The notes under the pieces were generated by a model. It saw only the letters and a program-made list of their open reading frames with translations, was not told where the DNA came from and searched no databases. From assembly GCA_033439795.1 (NCBI GenBank), contig JAUTDP010000011.1:248001-312000 (forward strand): a stretch of 64,000 nucleotides of DNA, given 5' to 3'. The translations under genes and the position numbers were made by a program. This document shows positions 22,053 through 36,600 of the stretch, piece after piece (positions within the stretch are counted from its first letter, which is position 1; each line of letters begins with the position of its first letter). Origin of the DNA: Sordaria brevicollis. Taxonomy: Eukaryota > Ascomycota > Sordariomycetes > Sordariales > Sordariaceae.

Positions 22053-25000
22053 GTTTGTGAGAGATGAAGCAGATGAGTCAAGTGGGATGTTAGGGAGATG
22101 ATGAGGAAGTTTTAAGATGTCTTCGGCGTGGAGAAAGGTGCAAGTAAATTTGGATATATACTATGCGGTCGTGTTGATAATAGTATAGCGTATAGCGAAT
22201 AGCGAATAGCGAAGAAGCGGAATGGAATGGATTGAAGGTGGAAGGAGAGTAGAGTAGATGGAGTAGGAAGTATATGTACCGTGGTGTGTTTGTGTTAGTA
22301 ACGAGCGTAGGAGGAGAATCTTACTTGGTTCGGGCAATAATAAAAGGACAAGATATTTTTCGTTTCGTTGCTCTTTTTTCTACAACATCAAAACAAGTTA
22401 AACTACAGTATTAACTTTTACAAATGCAACCCTCCCCAAAGTGCAAATACGTACAGAGTGACCCGTTAAGTGCAACTTTGTTTGCGGCCGAGAACCTCAA
22501 CTTGGTATGGGAAGCTGGATCCGATAAATGCAAAACCCCCATAATATTCGAATTTGCCGCACTTTTAGGGGTCATCACTGTAAGGTAGCCCACATCCCAC
22601 AGTGATATTCAAGCCCCCAACCCCAGCCCCAACCACAGCCCCAACATCAACTCAACCAACACTACCACTGCCACATTTTCGAAACGCCAATTAACTCCTC
22701 CCCCCTCCATCCCCTTCCATTACCAACAACCTGAACATCATTAATCAATCCGGGCCACATACCCGAACCGACTTTCCCATCTTAAACCTCAACCAACCGG
22801 ACTCGTGAACTCGAAAAAACACATGACCACCGTGGCTCTGGGAGCGCCCGTTGTTGCCCGTTGTTTTGTGTTACCCCTCACTTTGTCTACATCTCGATAT
22901 TCGGACGGGCCTGTCGCTAGGTACCAAGTTCTCTGGTCAAGCCCTCACACCCGACGCCTCGTCACACCGCCCCTTATTGGAGATACCATATCCGGTTTTG
23001 TGTTGTTCGTTTTGGTAGCGAATAGCGAACCACGGTCAAGCGTCTGTCTACCTTTCTCAGAGGGGCTTTTACCAGGCTGGCTAGGTGAAAGCCGAGAAGA
23101 TGGTGGGCGATAAATCTAGGTAGGTGTGGTGATCACCATCGACATCGCTTTTCTGCGTTATGAGTGGTCAGCCTTGAAGTTGTTGGTGTTGGTGCCATCA
23201 CACTGGTTATCCTTGACTTTTTTCGTTCTAGAGGGGGGGCATCAAAAACCAAGAACCGAACGGCCGGAACTGCGCCCAGCGCCGTGCGACCTTCATCTGG
23301 GCCCGTATGGGTAGAGGTATGACGGACTGCAAAGAAATGCCGATGCGAACCACCGGCGTAGCATCCACAGGCACAGGCACGGGCACCGCGCATGCTTCGG
23401 TTGGTCGCGGTAGCTGTAGCTGTAGCTGTAACGGTAGGGCCACCCACTCAGTGACGATCCAGACTTTTTGCGGGAATCAAGCTGAGCCTTGCGCGTTACC
23501 TACGAGCGAGGAGCGGTCCGGATTGCTAGGTACTCTACTCGAGGCGAAATGTTTGGAGGAGTTGTTGGTTGGTTGGTTGGTTTGGTTGGTTTCACCCGTT
23601 TTCGTTTCCATACTCGGCTCTTCAGATGGTACCAACTTACATACATACGTAGATAGCCGTGGTGGGAGCCGGCGGTTGAGCGGCCGGCCGGTCATCGACA
23701 CCGTGCAGCAGCCTTATGATACGCAGTCGCAGTCACAATCGCAGGTACGCAACCGACTCGGCTGACGCAGCGCGGCTTCCCGATATGCCAGATGAGGTAC
23801 CACAGCATGTTGGTGTCTAGGTATCGTCATCGCGGGTGGTTCGTTCGTGTCGGTTGCCCGAGGATTCGGTACCGGACGAGACGCGAATGGGGTGATAGAC
23901 GCCTGGTCGGTTGGATGAACTCAACTCAACTGCACTGCACTGCACTGGATGACATACAATATTATATCCCGCGCCGATAAAGTTGCTGGTGCGAACCGTG
24001 CCGATTGTTGATGCCGTGGTTATCAACCCGGGGTCGATAGGTGGGGAGTCGGTGAGGTGAGTTGGTGGCTTCTTCTTCTTCCCCTTGTAGCGATTGCTGC
24101 ATGTTGTTGGTTATATAACCTTCTCGTATCACTGCGTTGGTATCATGTTTACCATTTATTACTCTTCTCTTGCAGCTAACAACAGCGACAGTAAAAAGGT
24201 AAAAAACGCAGGAATTCATTTTGGGGTTTACACAACGCTACGATGCGTCTGTAATTGGTGATCATGTTTTTCGTGGGAAAAAGAAGCCATAATCTGACAT
24301 GCCCCTGGACAATGGAAAAAAAGCAACGACAGTTCCGGGGTACAGTAAGAGTAGGACCCCTCATTACTTACCCTTTTCTCGTTCAGCCCAGTCGAGGCAG
24401 CTCAGCTCACCTTCCTTCTAGGATCTCTTTTTTTCTCGAATGACCATTCAGTGATGGTGAAGTATCGGAATTTGCATTCCCCTCTTTCTTTTTCGACTCG
24501 AAGGCCCATTCATTACCCACAATCCGAACCGAACCCTGCAAATCACTGCCATCAACTGGCATCCAGAGCTAAGTACGACCTGTCATTTTTTTTGCTTGGG
24601 GGCATCTGATCTTGGCTAGGTATCATCAAGTTTCTGTTCATGGTCAGGATTGACAAGTTCCGTTCCCATGCCATCGCTCTCGGTGTCATGGGTTGTAGGA
24701 AAGGTAAAGGTTCAAATGCATGACATAAGTAAGGAACATAACATCATGCTTCCTCCTTTTGGTGGGTTTAGGTGGTGTATCATTGCGATCATTTCACATG
24801 CATGAGGCTACTATAGTATGCACATGTAGATGATCACTGGACCCTTGTTTATAGGGCTCGTGTTGGCGAGGCTCTTCACAACATGTTGGCAATCTGACGG
24901 CTTCAAGCCTGCATGAATTTGCCTCTCCCGTCGCTCGCATATACACCTATACATGATGAAGCCGAAAAGCGGCATACAAATCGGTAAAGACGGCCTACCT

Positions 25001-28000
25001 GCGAGTCGACGCACGGAGTGAAAGAAGTTGAAGGTTTGACTCAGATAGAGGTGATGGTGTACACACCACTACCTATCGTCACCTATTTATTGAACTCCTC
25101 GGCAACCCCAGGCACCACCACCACCACCACCCTTTGTCAAAGTTATTCCGTTCTAGTATCTCGATCGAACGAGGCTCTAGAGGGGGAACAAGTATGTGAT
25201 GAACTGATCTTGCACCCAAAAAGGTTGCAACCACTACTTCCTCTACTTCTTCCCCATCTCTGTGTCTTCCCACCACCTTCGCTCACCACATACATACACT
25301 ACCTCGACAGTGAATGACGAATGGAATGACCGATCATGCAGGTCCAGGACAATCCACGACCAAAAAGAGTAGCGGGTCTTACGGGTACCTGCAACATCTG
25401 AACCATCTACCACATCCTCAACCACTCTGACAGGCGGGTCTTTGTGTACCCACACATTTGCGGGAATGTCTTCGAGTCTTCGACCTTCCTCGGCCGGCTC
25501 TGTTTCTGCGCCGCCAAAAAGTTGTGGAGTATGGGGTAACGTAACACCATCTTGACCAGAGGGCCGTTGGGACGGTGAGTGGGTGCTGGGTGGGACAAGA
25601 TGTGGTAGGACAAGATGTGTTTTTGATCGTGAGCCTCACTCAGTATGCAACTTCATGCACTTCTGGAATGTTGTAAACCCAAATGATGATTTCGGGTATG
25701 GCTTCCATTCACATACAACTTTAAAGCTGCTGAAATGACCTCTTCGCAGAAAGGCGGTAAAGATATCCGTTCAAGGCAACCTATGGCTGAGAAGTGAAGA
25801 GGGCTCGTGATTTGAGGGTACGTTAACCTGCTCTGCAATTCTGCTGCAAAGAGGTCATGTAGAACATTTGGGACATTGCATCACAGGTTGCGATTGGCTT
25901 GATGGTGGGTTGCTGGTGGGTTGACCTATCAAGTGGAAGTGTTTGCCTTGTGATATCACGGCGATAGCGATAACGGAGAGTCGGGGACAGAATGGTTTCG
26001 TAGAGGTAGGTAACAAGCCTCTCTTCATGGAACTTCCTGACACAACAATTGATGTTTTTTGCCCAAGTCCGGAATTGGATAGCAATTCACATGCTCTCGC
26101 CACCAACTTCCCATCTCAGCAACCAAGCTCAGCAACCAAGGTCAGCTCACTATCAGACCTAGGCAGACCTTCCGCGGACCTGACCAGAACTAGAGCGGAC
26201 CTAGATCTCTACCATTTCCTCGCCTTCATTCCCGAAGCAACAATCTCCAGCGGAGCCCAGAGCCAGAAGCAAAAGAAAGCTAAACCCTTTTCTACGTGCT
26301 TCATTCCCACGAGCTGCACGAGAAATATGCAATGCTGATCTGGGTTGACCTTATAGGGCAGTTTGGGGGAGCTTCGTCTTGGCGGATTTGACAACCTTTG
26401 ACAGGTTAGGAGAGATCTCATCTCTCACTGCAGTAGCTTTTTCTCGGCTTCCTTTTTTGCTATCGCCGAGATGGGAGAAGCCATAAGCAAAATCGCTGAT
26501 AATACCCAGAACAGAGGACCCAAAAAGCAACGGGAGAGAACCCCTCATCTGAAAGAGTCCTTACCCTCACCAACAACCTAACGCTACAGTCGCTCACCGA
26601 GGCGCGGAGTGTAAGCCACCTCACCATTCCTGCGTGATGATTGGCGGGAACTTTGCTGTTAGTCCTCAAAGCTTCCAAAAACGGAAAGTGTAAAAAGTCA
26701 CCCAGTTCCCAACTTCCCCCCAAAAATCCACCTGAGAAGCGCCCCCAAAGGAAGAAAAAGCAACGAGAGCATCACCGGAAATCAACACACCTGCACTGCG
26801 CTCCGGCTACGCTTCGAGTATCGGTTCCGAGTTGCTGGGCCTGCTATCATACCGTACCGTACGGTTCTCCTTGCGAGATCATAACTATGATAAGGCAAGT
26901 GTGTGGTGTGGTGGCTCAGAGGAAAGCAAACCTGTGTTGCTGCATAGTAACAAGTAGAATACTAGGTAGGTAGGTAGCTGATAATGGTAATGAATAGAGC
27001 GACGAAGCCCCGAACCCTCAAACTTTTGACCTCCCAACGGCATAGATTGTCATAATGTCAAGTGCACGCCGTGAACACATACAAAGCAATTAACGCAACA
27101 TAGGTACTCATCAAACACAGCGTAAAAAAGATCGAGAACCTGGGCTAATGAAGTTAACCTAATGGATCTGGTATCTTGCCTTTGAGTAAGTAAACAAAGT
27201 ACTACCTACAACCGTAAGAATGCGGCAACCCTACCCGGGTTCACAATCAACCCCATAGAGGCAAAAACCTCAAGTCTCGCCATTTCTTTCACCAGACGAA
27301 CTACACCAGATTGCACCTAGTAAGAACTACTAAGAAATGGTCAAGCATGTACACTAGCATCTACCAATCTCTTTAATCTCCCCATCAGCCAAAGGATGTC
27401 TCGGGGAGAAATCACGGATTCACGGGTTGTCTCACTTGATGACATTGTCCACATTGACACCAGCTAGGATCCAGCTATGCAAAAATTGCGGGGACCAGTC
27501 GGTGTAGTACGAAATTCTGAGACAATTTTTGGCCGAGTTCTTGCCTCCTCCTGTACCCGTCTGTTGGTGCGCGGCAGTTTTGGGTGTTGGTCGTTCAAGT
27601 TGGTTGTTGGTAGGTTGTTGGTCGTTCCTTCCCCCCCGAGTCCCCGACCGGGCCGTTGTTCGTGCCTCCCGAGATTTTGGAAAGAGTGGAACACTTACAC
27701 AGCACTTCCTTCTTGTACGACGGTCACCACGAGGAAGGTATCACCATCACGAAACAATTTCACAATTTTCGAAGTCGAAGTGTCAAAATCACAAAGTGGC
27801 CAATCGGCACAAACTTGGTAACATGTAAAAATTTTGTTAATTACTTTTTCCTTTGTTCCCCTAGTGTAGGTAAGTTAACTTTCCTTTTCCCTTTCCCTTT
27901 CCCCTCCCAAATTCCCGAAAAAAAAAAAGGTTGAACCCCTCTTCCCCAGAAAAGTAGGGTACCATTTCCCATTTCCCATTTCCCGAATAAACTCCAGCTC

Positions 28001-28129
28001 AGTTAGGTTCGTAGATCCGTTGAATCTTGCCTCCTGATATATGCCCAGTCACCCGCAGGCATACCAGGTGCTTGTGGTACAATACATGTGATTAATACAT
28101 GGTCTTCGTTTCGTAAATCGGAGACCCAG

Positions 28130-28161
<32 letters not shown>

Positions 28162-28484
28162 TGATCTCAACACATTAGGTAAAGGTTATGGAAAGACCTC
28201 CAAACGCCCCGATCGATGATGGGATGCAGTGTTGCAGTGTTGCGACAGTTTGTGACAAAAGAGATGATAAGGGGAAAAAAAATGTAAACAAAAAGCAAGA
28301 AGCCATGCCAGCCAAAATGCTCTTTTGGAAGCACAGCACGTTTGATGTGCGCCGCCGATGGTTGTGATATAGGTAGAAAAATGGGGTATGTTATGAATGA
28401 TGAAACAATTGTGGCAAGAAAAAGTGAAAAGCAAAAACATAACAAAAGAAAACTCCAAACGCCTGATAAGATGATGCAGACCGC
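22053..28484. other. 6.4-kb stretch without a supported gene
   Basis: Many short open frames occur on both strands (for example 23307-23765 and 25943-26338), but none shows a domain, splice structure or coding bias. The sequence holds short repeats: TAGCGAA units at 22190-22212 and again near 23020, TTGG-type repeats at 23565-23592, GTAGCTGTAGCTGTAGC at about 23410, and a CT tract. It is not AT-saturated, so it is not RIP debris. Non-coding transcripts or regulatory DNA for the C2H2 factor cannot be excluded. Confidence 0.5.
28130..28162 (+). repeat. (CT)n dinucleotide microsatellite
   Basis: About 33 bp of CT repeat with a single TTT interruption, about 320 bp downstream of the 3' end of the C2H2 gene. 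Confidence 0.9.
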
Positions 28485-29655
28485 TTAGACGTGATGCTCG
28501 GCTTTGGGCTTCTTGTTGCGTCGAGGAATGTTCTTCAACTCCTCTTCAAGAGCAGCCTTGGCCTTGGGAGCATACTTGACGCCCTTCATCTTGGTAGGCC
28601 TTGGCTTAGCGTGAAGCCCGAGATGTTGTCTTCGGTTGTCCGGTCGGTTGAACTTCTTGTCGCAGAAGCTGCAGGGATACCATATTGGGACTTCCGAGTG
28701 AGCACTGTTTGGCTGTTAGTTGGTGTTATTGATTGTCCTAGATGAAGACTACTTACTTGGTCTTGTGCCTCTTGAGGTGCTCAGACCTCCTGTATGTTTT
28801 CCCGCAGCCAGGATAATCGCAGATGTTGGTACCAGCAGACACCCTTTGAATGGGGTCGATGAGGATTGAACCCGGACCGTATGCGTTCTGTGAATCCTGC
28901 TCGAGCTTGACTTCTCCACCCATGTTCATCGTCGGCCGAGGAGCCAAAGGGGCATCCCGTTGTACCATTTGGAGGGCTGTTGTCTTTTGCCTGGCCTCTT
29001 CGACGTAGAACTGCCTCTTTCCGGGAGAAGGATAGGAGTGTCCACCAGCCGACATGGGAGACATGTCGCCTTCATGTTTTACCCTGGAAGTTGACCGACA
29101 GGAGTTGGATGATGGCGAGATAAACTTGCCAAATATGGGACTCTCCGCTTGTTCCCAAACCGACCACGCATCGTATGTGTTTCCAGGCTGGATTGCTTGT
29201 ACGGCGGGGCTAGGTGCGAGCGGCGAAGGAGCCAGGCCGTTGTGGAAGGTGTAAAAGTCCATCTGCTGAGGAGATGTGAGCTGGGCGCCGGCGTCGTTGT
29301 AGTACATTGGGTGGCCGTTGCTGAGTTGGGTTCGAGAAGGTGTAAGTGGCATGGTGGTTGCGAGAAAGTCGGAGCCATCGCCAGCCTTCATGTTCATGGG
29401 AAAGTAGGCAGACACGGAAGAAGGCGGCGGGGTGAAGACATTGTCCACCGGAGGGGCGAAAGACGGGCCGAAATCCATTGAGTTGTGGCGAGCGGGCGTG
29501 GATGAGCCGGAAGAAGGCGTGAACGGGCCGTTGGAAGCAAAGGAGTAGGAAGAGCTAACTCCACTGAAAGTAGAAGACGGGTAGTCGAGGAAGCCAGCGT
29601 CGTGGTGGTCCAAGTCCAGATGCAAATCGCACATGGAGAGTGCGTGGGTGACCAT
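28485..29655 (-). CDS. C2H2 zinc-finger transcription factor (two fingers)
   Basis: Exons on the minus strand are 29655-28757 and 28704-28485 (372 residues, TAA). The start is the ATG of MVTHALSMCDLHLDLDHHD. The 52-bp intron (GTAAGT, CTAAC, CAG) lies between the fingers and adds the residues that complete finger 1. Finger 1 is CDYPGC then x12-H-x4-H (residues 279-302, recognition helix RRSEHLKRH). Finger 2 is CSFC-x12-H-x3-H (311-331, helix NRPDNRRQH). The N-terminal 270 residues are Ser/Pro/Thr-rich with SGSSTPARHNSMDF, consistent with an activation region. The C-terminus is basic (RRNKKPKAEHH). The finger pair resembles developmental regulators of the BrlA/FlbC class, but I cannot assign an orthologue. 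It is a nuclear DNA-binding regulator by inference. Confidence 0.88.
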
Positions 29656-32397
29656 GTTGATAATGAATATGTAGAGTTGTTGTTGGTTGTCAAGGTAACG
29701 TGTTGTAGCAAAGAAGAGCTCAGGAATGGAGCAAAACACAGAAGAGTGGAGGAGGGGTGAAGTGAGGATTGGATGAGGAGTGTGGATCTTCAGACAAAGA
29801 GGAAAGCAATGGAGGTGATTCCCTTTAGTTATACAGCAATCCAGAGGAGGAGATCGTCAAGAACAATGTTTGACCCCTTAGACATCTGGGGAGAGCAGGT
29901 GTCGGAGGAGGGAATAGTCTCGTCAATATAAAGGGAACCTGGGAGGCGGATGAGAAGTAGGAGCCGCAGGGGTAGGAATGTGTGGCATGGGACCTCTGAG
30001 TGACTAGGAGGGGGGCCTGGTGCGGTAGGTAGACACTAGGTGCATGGTAGGGGTGGAAGATCTGACTGACTGACAGTTTATGAGAGAATGTGTACATGTT
30101 GCCTAATTCGGAGCAGCGGCTAACATCTTTTTTTTTTTTTTTTTTTTTTTTTTTACTGGTATAGAATTTGACGGTGGACTACTACCACGCGGCAAATTGG
30201 CCGAGAGAGCCTAGGTGGTAGGAAGTTTGAGTCAAAAATGTTTGGACCAGGGCCCATGTGTGTGTAAGAGGAGAGATGATCAGAGCCAGGACCTCCAGGC
30301 TGTTGCTACTGTACACGGCTGGATTGGGACATCTCTGAGGCTAGCCCTGGTCCCTGTTCACGGTCACTGGCCATCCATCCATCGAGGTAAGGTACATTCG
30401 GTACTTGGAAGAACACTTGCATATGGCCAAGTAACCCACCCATCCTCACCCATCAGATCCATCATATGGTCCAAGCCGCAGACTGGAGCAAATCCGGGGC
30501 ATTTCTTGACGCAGGGGTTGAAGTGAAGGAAAAAGTGTACCTGACCGTCTTGGGCAATCGTCGAGTGGTCCAAGACATGCAGTATCTGTAATATTGAGTG
30601 TCTGTGTGTTGATGTTTTCCTTCACTCGGCAAAGTGTGGAGAGATGAAAGATATCGGCCAGAAACCAAGACTGCAGTGTAGATCAGCCGAGTGTGAGTCT
30701 GGGGAGTTCCGTCGAGAGTCTGGGGGAGATGAGGACCACAGTGAGAGATCCGAGACATGAGAGGCCAAACAGCCAACGGTGAACAGTGAAGCAGTGGTGT
30801 TTGGAATGGATCATAATGCTAAGGCACTGTAAGGAATGAAGAAGACCTTGCCTCAACCAGTCTTAGGATCCAGCTCATGAGGATCGACGCTTGTCGCCAG
30901 TGGCCAGTAGCCAGTGGAGTTTCTGTTGGTGCTTCAAGTCACTGCTTCGTTGAGTTTGTTGACCGATTGCCGGATCATATCATCGAGATAACAAGTGGTG
31001 TTGGTATATGGGAGGTAGCATCTGCTGGGGTCTTGAGGTTGTGTTGTTGCGAATTTTCAGTGTGTTGGTACTTTGTTCAGGGCCAACTCCCAAACAACCC
31101 ATGGACCCCTCGTCTGTCCCCATCCGGAAGGACACTGAACAAGCCGCGAACAGTGACGAGAGCAACAACAACAAAAAGCCCACGACGTCAACGATATTCG
31201 GACTGATGAACATCATCCCATTGGGGTCGATAATGTCAAGTGTTGGTGAATGAATGGTGTACACTCCACTTGTGATTCGACACTCGGCGAACCCGAAATA
31301 CCCATCGCGGTGGTTGTCGTCGGCACTGGCAATGAGAGTGACGTTTGGCACTAGTCTGAGTGTAGAATGGTGAAAGTGAAAATGAAGGGTGTTGATTGTA
31401 TGTAGTGAGAGAGAACTGCCCTGGAAAAGTGAGTGAGAGAAGGACAGAACTCAACATGGAAAAGACTCGGAAATGGTGCTGCCAGGCCATTGCTAGCCAA
31501 TCGCAGTGCGGGATCTCACAGCTTTGGCCGTTCACGCCATCATCAGAAAAAGAAAGCCACGGCAGGTGGGCATCCTGACCGCGGAGGAACATCCAGGAAG
31601 TCGCGCTGGAGATCTAAATGAGAGAGCTGCGGGCTGCGGGCTGCGGGCGACACGGAGGGTCGCAGTCGTTCCTGTCCGATTGCCCGGGTTTGTCGACCGG
31701 TTCGTGACACCCCAAGCACTGAGGGAAAGCGCGTTCGTCCAGTCTGACAGGGGCAACGGGGTACCATTTTGACCCCACCTTCCAACAACCTTATTTTGAC
31801 GTTGGTCGCACTGTCCCATCTGTGGCCTTAGCACTTCAGGCAAGTGGGGCAGCATGGTCATTTCAACCAATAACATCGATGGATTGACCTCGAGGCAGGT
31901 GCAATTCGTAGAGAGAGTGAGCCTCTCGTGCCTCTCGCAAATCACAACCCTCGACGACATTGCTTCCGTTCGGGCACGAGACTGCCCTGTCATTCCGATC
32001 ACGGCATCTTCCAGCGCCTTTTGCTCCTGCAATTGAACTGGATTCTCAATTCAAGCCTCACGACGCTTGGTGTCAGCAATCCGTCATCAACCACCATTCT
32101 CTATGCTCAGCCCTGAGTCCTCGTCCACGATGCCCTCAAAGGCTTAAAATTAGCAAGAGGTAAAGGGATCATGGACAAAGACTCCCCCCAGGGCAAACAC
32201 GGGCACGGCCGCCATCCTTCGCCTGTCCCATTGTTCACCGAAATCCTTCTTTTCTTTGAACCCCTCAGGTCTGGATTGTATCTGACCGTCCGTCTCGCCG
32301 TGGTTACTGTTTTTACCTGTGCCATCAACACTGAGTGAGTGGAACTAACTGGTGGACAAGACTTGAAACTCAAATCATCGATGGCCCATCCATTTGA
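29656..32397. other. Upstream region of the C2H2 factor, no other gene seen
   Basis: This is long promoter and leader space for the minus-strand transcription factor, ending at the inverted-repeat transposon. It contains a T27 tract. Open frames at 30980-31351, 31532-32032 and 32107-32469 show no domain or intron signals. Confidence 0.55.
30128..30154 (+). repeat. Poly(T) tract, 27 bases
   Basis: Uninterrupted run of T about 470 bp upstream of the C2H2 gene start. Such tracts exclude nucleosomes and are also prone to length error. Confidence 0.95.
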
Positions 32398-32477
32398 CGT
32401 TCCCGGACTCAAGCGCCTATGCAGTCTTGGCGGGAGGGGGTGTGTGCGCGCACACACACAACAACACAACTTCGTAA
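32398..32477 (+). repeat. Left terminal inverted repeat
   Basis: Starts CGTTCCCGGACTCAAGCGCC and contains the palindrome TGTGTGCGCGCACACA (32441-32456). It remains GC-rich although the adjoining interior is fully RIP-mutated. Confidence 0.85.
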
Positions 32478-32649
32478 ATCTGGTCGTTTTTCATCATTTA
32501 CACAACCAAAACAGGTCGTCTGTTATTGAAAACTGGCTAAAACTACTATAAAAAATCGATATATCGATATAGTAATATTATTTATATTAATTTTTAATAT
32601 TTATACTTTTTTTCAATTACGGTCGATATAGTACGCTACCCAAACGAAC

Positions 32650-33620
32650 GCTAAAAGGCATTAATTACGATAATATTAATAAATAATAAATACCCCAACG
32701 AGGTTACTATTACCGCTAATATTTCTATAAGGAGTGCGTAGAAGTATAAGGCTACCCTCAGGGATATTAGTAAAGCATTTCTACTATCGAGAGTACTTTA
32801 AAATAGTAAGAAACTTCTAATATAGGCGCTCGAAATTTATATACTATATTATTACTATATTAAATATTATATTAATCGATATTATAAAAGGTTATAGAGC
32901 TTCTTATTCTAAAACCCAATTTATATTTTGATAAGATCTATACTTTCTTAACCGACGAGTACGATATATATATTTCGAAGGAAACCGTACGAAAATATTT
33001 CCGATAAAATAAATAGAAGAAAAAAAAAATATATTTAAAAGTATTATAATAATCCCCTACTCTAATTATAAAATAGTATATAAAAATATCCTTATTTATT
33101 TTAAAAATATTTGTATTCTATAATAAATTTAGTATAAATCGAAGGGATAGAATTCGTTATATTAGTTAAGTACCCCGTAATATTATCGCGATAGTTTCCA
33201 ACCGATTCGAACGTAATATACGTTACTACTTCCTTTTACTTATTAATATAAATAATATATTCGATTTATTAATATTCCGGGGCGTAACGGACTTTATTAA
33301 GTTTTAGGAATAGATGGTAGAGAAGTTACTATTAAAAATAAATCCTTTTCTTAAACGTAATAATATTTTAATAATAAATAATATTAATTAATACCTTTAC
33401 GTTAAATTCTAATACGCGTATACTTAGAAGGGTATTTTATTATAATATTTCCCGCCGTACTCTCCCGAATTTAATCCTATTAAAGTATATTTTAGCAATT
33501 TTAAACGGTAATTTAAAAGGGTATACCGTAATAAAAGTAATAATAATATTTTAAATATAAATTTTATTAGCTTTTTAAAGAAGGTAGCGCTTAATATAAA
33601 GGCCCGTATATAATAAATCC
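32650..33620 (+). pseudogene. RIP-destroyed Tc1/mariner (IS630 superfamily) transposase
   Basis: Plus-strand fragments in shifting frames match the fungal Tc1/mariner layout in order: DEYDIYISKETVRKYFR (helix-turn-helix part, about 32957-33007), the first catalytic-Asp region (FVFYNKFSINRR, 33110-33145), a second Asp region (ILIINN, about 33366-33383) and PPYSPEFNPIK (about 33451-33486), the segment before the third acidic residue. Expected aspartates read as Asn (GAT/GAC to AAT), as RIP would produce, and TAA/TAG stops are frequent. The copy cannot encode an active enzyme. Confidence 0.8.
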
Positions 33621-36600
33621 GTAGCTATTATAAGAATACAAAATTCGTAATAAATAATATTAATAATATAAATAAAGATTACTAATAAATATACGCTAAC
33701 GAATTAATAAAATATAAATAATATAGTATAATAATTGGAAGGAAGTAGGAGGGAGGGTAAAAGAGAGTATATATATTTTATTATATATTATAATAACGAA
33801 TATTTATTAAAGTATTAAAATATACTAAAATTGATACTAAAATTAAAGTTAATAATTATTTATATAATATTATTTAAATACTATAAACCCCCCTCTTTCT
33901 TTATAATTCAATTCGAAATATTATCGGTCGCTAACGTTATTAATAATAATATTACTAATTATAGAAGTAAAGGCTTATATAATTCTATATTCGAGCGCGG
34001 TTATATTAATACTAACGGTATATAGTATATAGCTAATTTAAATATTTAGAGTACTATATTAAATAATTAAGGAGTATAATAATAATTAAGGGTAATATAC
34101 TATAAATACTATTTTAAATAGTAAATATAACGTATTCCTCTTTAAAGAAATCTTTAATCCTATTTTTAAAAGTAATATAAAGAATAGGAGAAAATTTTAA
34201 CGTAATATATTATTCTATTAGTTAGTCCTTAAACGCTAATATATTATATAGCGACCGCGGGTATTGTAATTTATTATACAATTCTATTAATACTTTATAT
34301 ACCCGCCCAACTTCTATTATATACCTAACGTAATATATCCGGTAAAAAGTTTTGAAAAATTTTATAATTAATTCCTTTATTATACGACTAGGCGGTATAA
34401 ATAGTAATAATAATAATAGCGTTAGCGGGGAGCCGATAATTTCATTATCGTTAATAATAGAGGGCGGTATTATTAATAGCGGTATTAAATATATAGCGGA
34501 GAAGGAAATAGAAGGAGGGATTATTATATTAGTATACGACGACGGGGGAGGATTAGTTATAGCCGTAGCGGCGCGCTTTATTATTAACATTACGCGGTTA
34601 GTAGGATTTCTATAAAATAAAGTCGTAAAATAATTAAATATAATATTTATAAATTCGATAATTATTACCCTATTAAATAATAGGAATATTAATTAATTAA
34701 TAGTAGTAATAGAATTAGCGCTAATAATAGACTTAATTATTATAAAGCTATTAATATACGTTAATAGGGGGTAAGGGTAATAAAAATTAGGAAGGTAATA
34801 ATTATAATTATAGGGTAGCGGCAACGGTTAATATAAGGGAAGAAGAAAGTATAAATATTTATTATATAAGGGATTTCGAAATTCCCTTAGCGCTATTTGT
34901 AAAAGACCTATAGTATTTATATTATTAATATTATTATTACTATTATTTATATTATTAATAATATTAATATTAATATTACCGCTGCGTTTATAAAACTTCG
35001 AAATATTAGCGCTAGTATTATTAACGTTATTATTAAAGACGTCGTTGTCGATTATTTTTTAAAGAATATTAATAAGCGGATTAGAGGTAGTAGCCTTTCC
35101 CAATTAAATTGCGCGCGTTTATTTACTAATTTATTTAATACTAAAGTTATAATATATCTTTTTACTTTTAATAATATAGTATATTTAATATTTAATAGCT
35201 TTATTATAATTTTTATATTTAAAATTAAAATTATACGCCTACGCTTAAAAAAATTCTAAATATACTAAACTACGCGGTTTTTAACTAATATACACCTCCT
35301 CCTCTTTATTTATTAATTTAACCTTATATACCTCCTCTAATATAATATTTATAATTATCCGCCGTAGCTTCTTTATAGCGTTATTACCGGGAGTATATAA
35401 AGTACGGGATATTTAAATAATAAAATTAGCCGTTTATATAATTACGAAGGGATTCGAAAGATTATAGGAGGGGGTAGGCATTAATAATTCGATAATCGAA
35501 TAAATAGGGGATAATTAGGTAAGGTTATTAATAAGTAATTCGATTAAACGAAATTTAAAAATAATAATTAATATATTATATTAGGCTATATAATAAAGGT
35601 AGGATTTTATAATAAAATTATAATTAAATCTACTATAATTATCGGAAAAGATACTATTTATTATAGTATAATTATATATTATAATACAGTTCTTATTATT
35701 ATTATTGTAAATAATAACGTTATACGTAACGTTATATAATATAATCTATTATTTAGTATTAACGGCCGCAGTATTTTCGATAACCTCCTATACGTAATTT
35801 ATTTATAGCGATCGAATTTTATTAAGAAAGGAAGTATTAAACCGCTAAATATAAAACTCCTTATTTTCGAATTCGACTTCTACCTCCTTATATATATTAC
35901 AATTTTAAATAGGAGGGGGTTTATTACGTATATTAATAATATACGACCCTATTATTATAAATTCTATTTAAATAAACGGCGGGTAAGCGGGCTTAAAAAA
36001 GGGGGCTATAATTACTTTACCCTTATAGTAACGTAATAGGGCTAAAATTTATTTAATTAACGAAATAAAATCGCCGTCGTTATTATTTCCCGAATAAATA
36101 AAAAAAGTATTAAAGGCCTTCTTTTAAAGAATTAAGCGGATAGGGAATTCCTATTTTTATTTATCTTCGTCGTTGAAATCGGAATCCTTATTAATACCGT
36201 TAAAGAATTTAATAAATTAATCGGCCGGTTTAAAAAGAGAGGAAGATAGTAAATCGCTATTAATTTCGACCTTAATTTTAACCTCTAGAATAAATATTTT
36301 AACCTTCCCCTTCCCCTTCCCCTTCCCTTTCTTATTAACGGCGGCGGTAAACTTCTTTTTAAGAATAGCCTTCTTAAGAATAGCTTTTTTAAGAATAACC
36401 TTATTTTTAATAAATAAATTAATAGTAATTTCCTTTACTTTAATAAAAGTACGACTCTTTTTTTTAAAGCGAATAGATATATATTATAAAGTGGATAGAG
36501 ATAGGGATAGAAATTTAAACCTAGATTTAGGATTAGTTTAATTATCGAAATAGACCGAATTACTACCGTAGCGGTTACGACGGGTATATTTTTTAATTTT

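Noticed and set aside
22053..28484. tRNA or 5S rRNA genes
   Set aside because: No cloverleaf with a GGTTCRA T-loop and matching stems, and no 5S internal control region, was recognised by eye; a covariance-model search would be decisive.
34222..34615. Frames of 122 and 87 codons in the AT-rich block
   Set aside because: RIP-mutated DNA with trivial Ile/Asn/Tyr composition; not evidence of a working gene.
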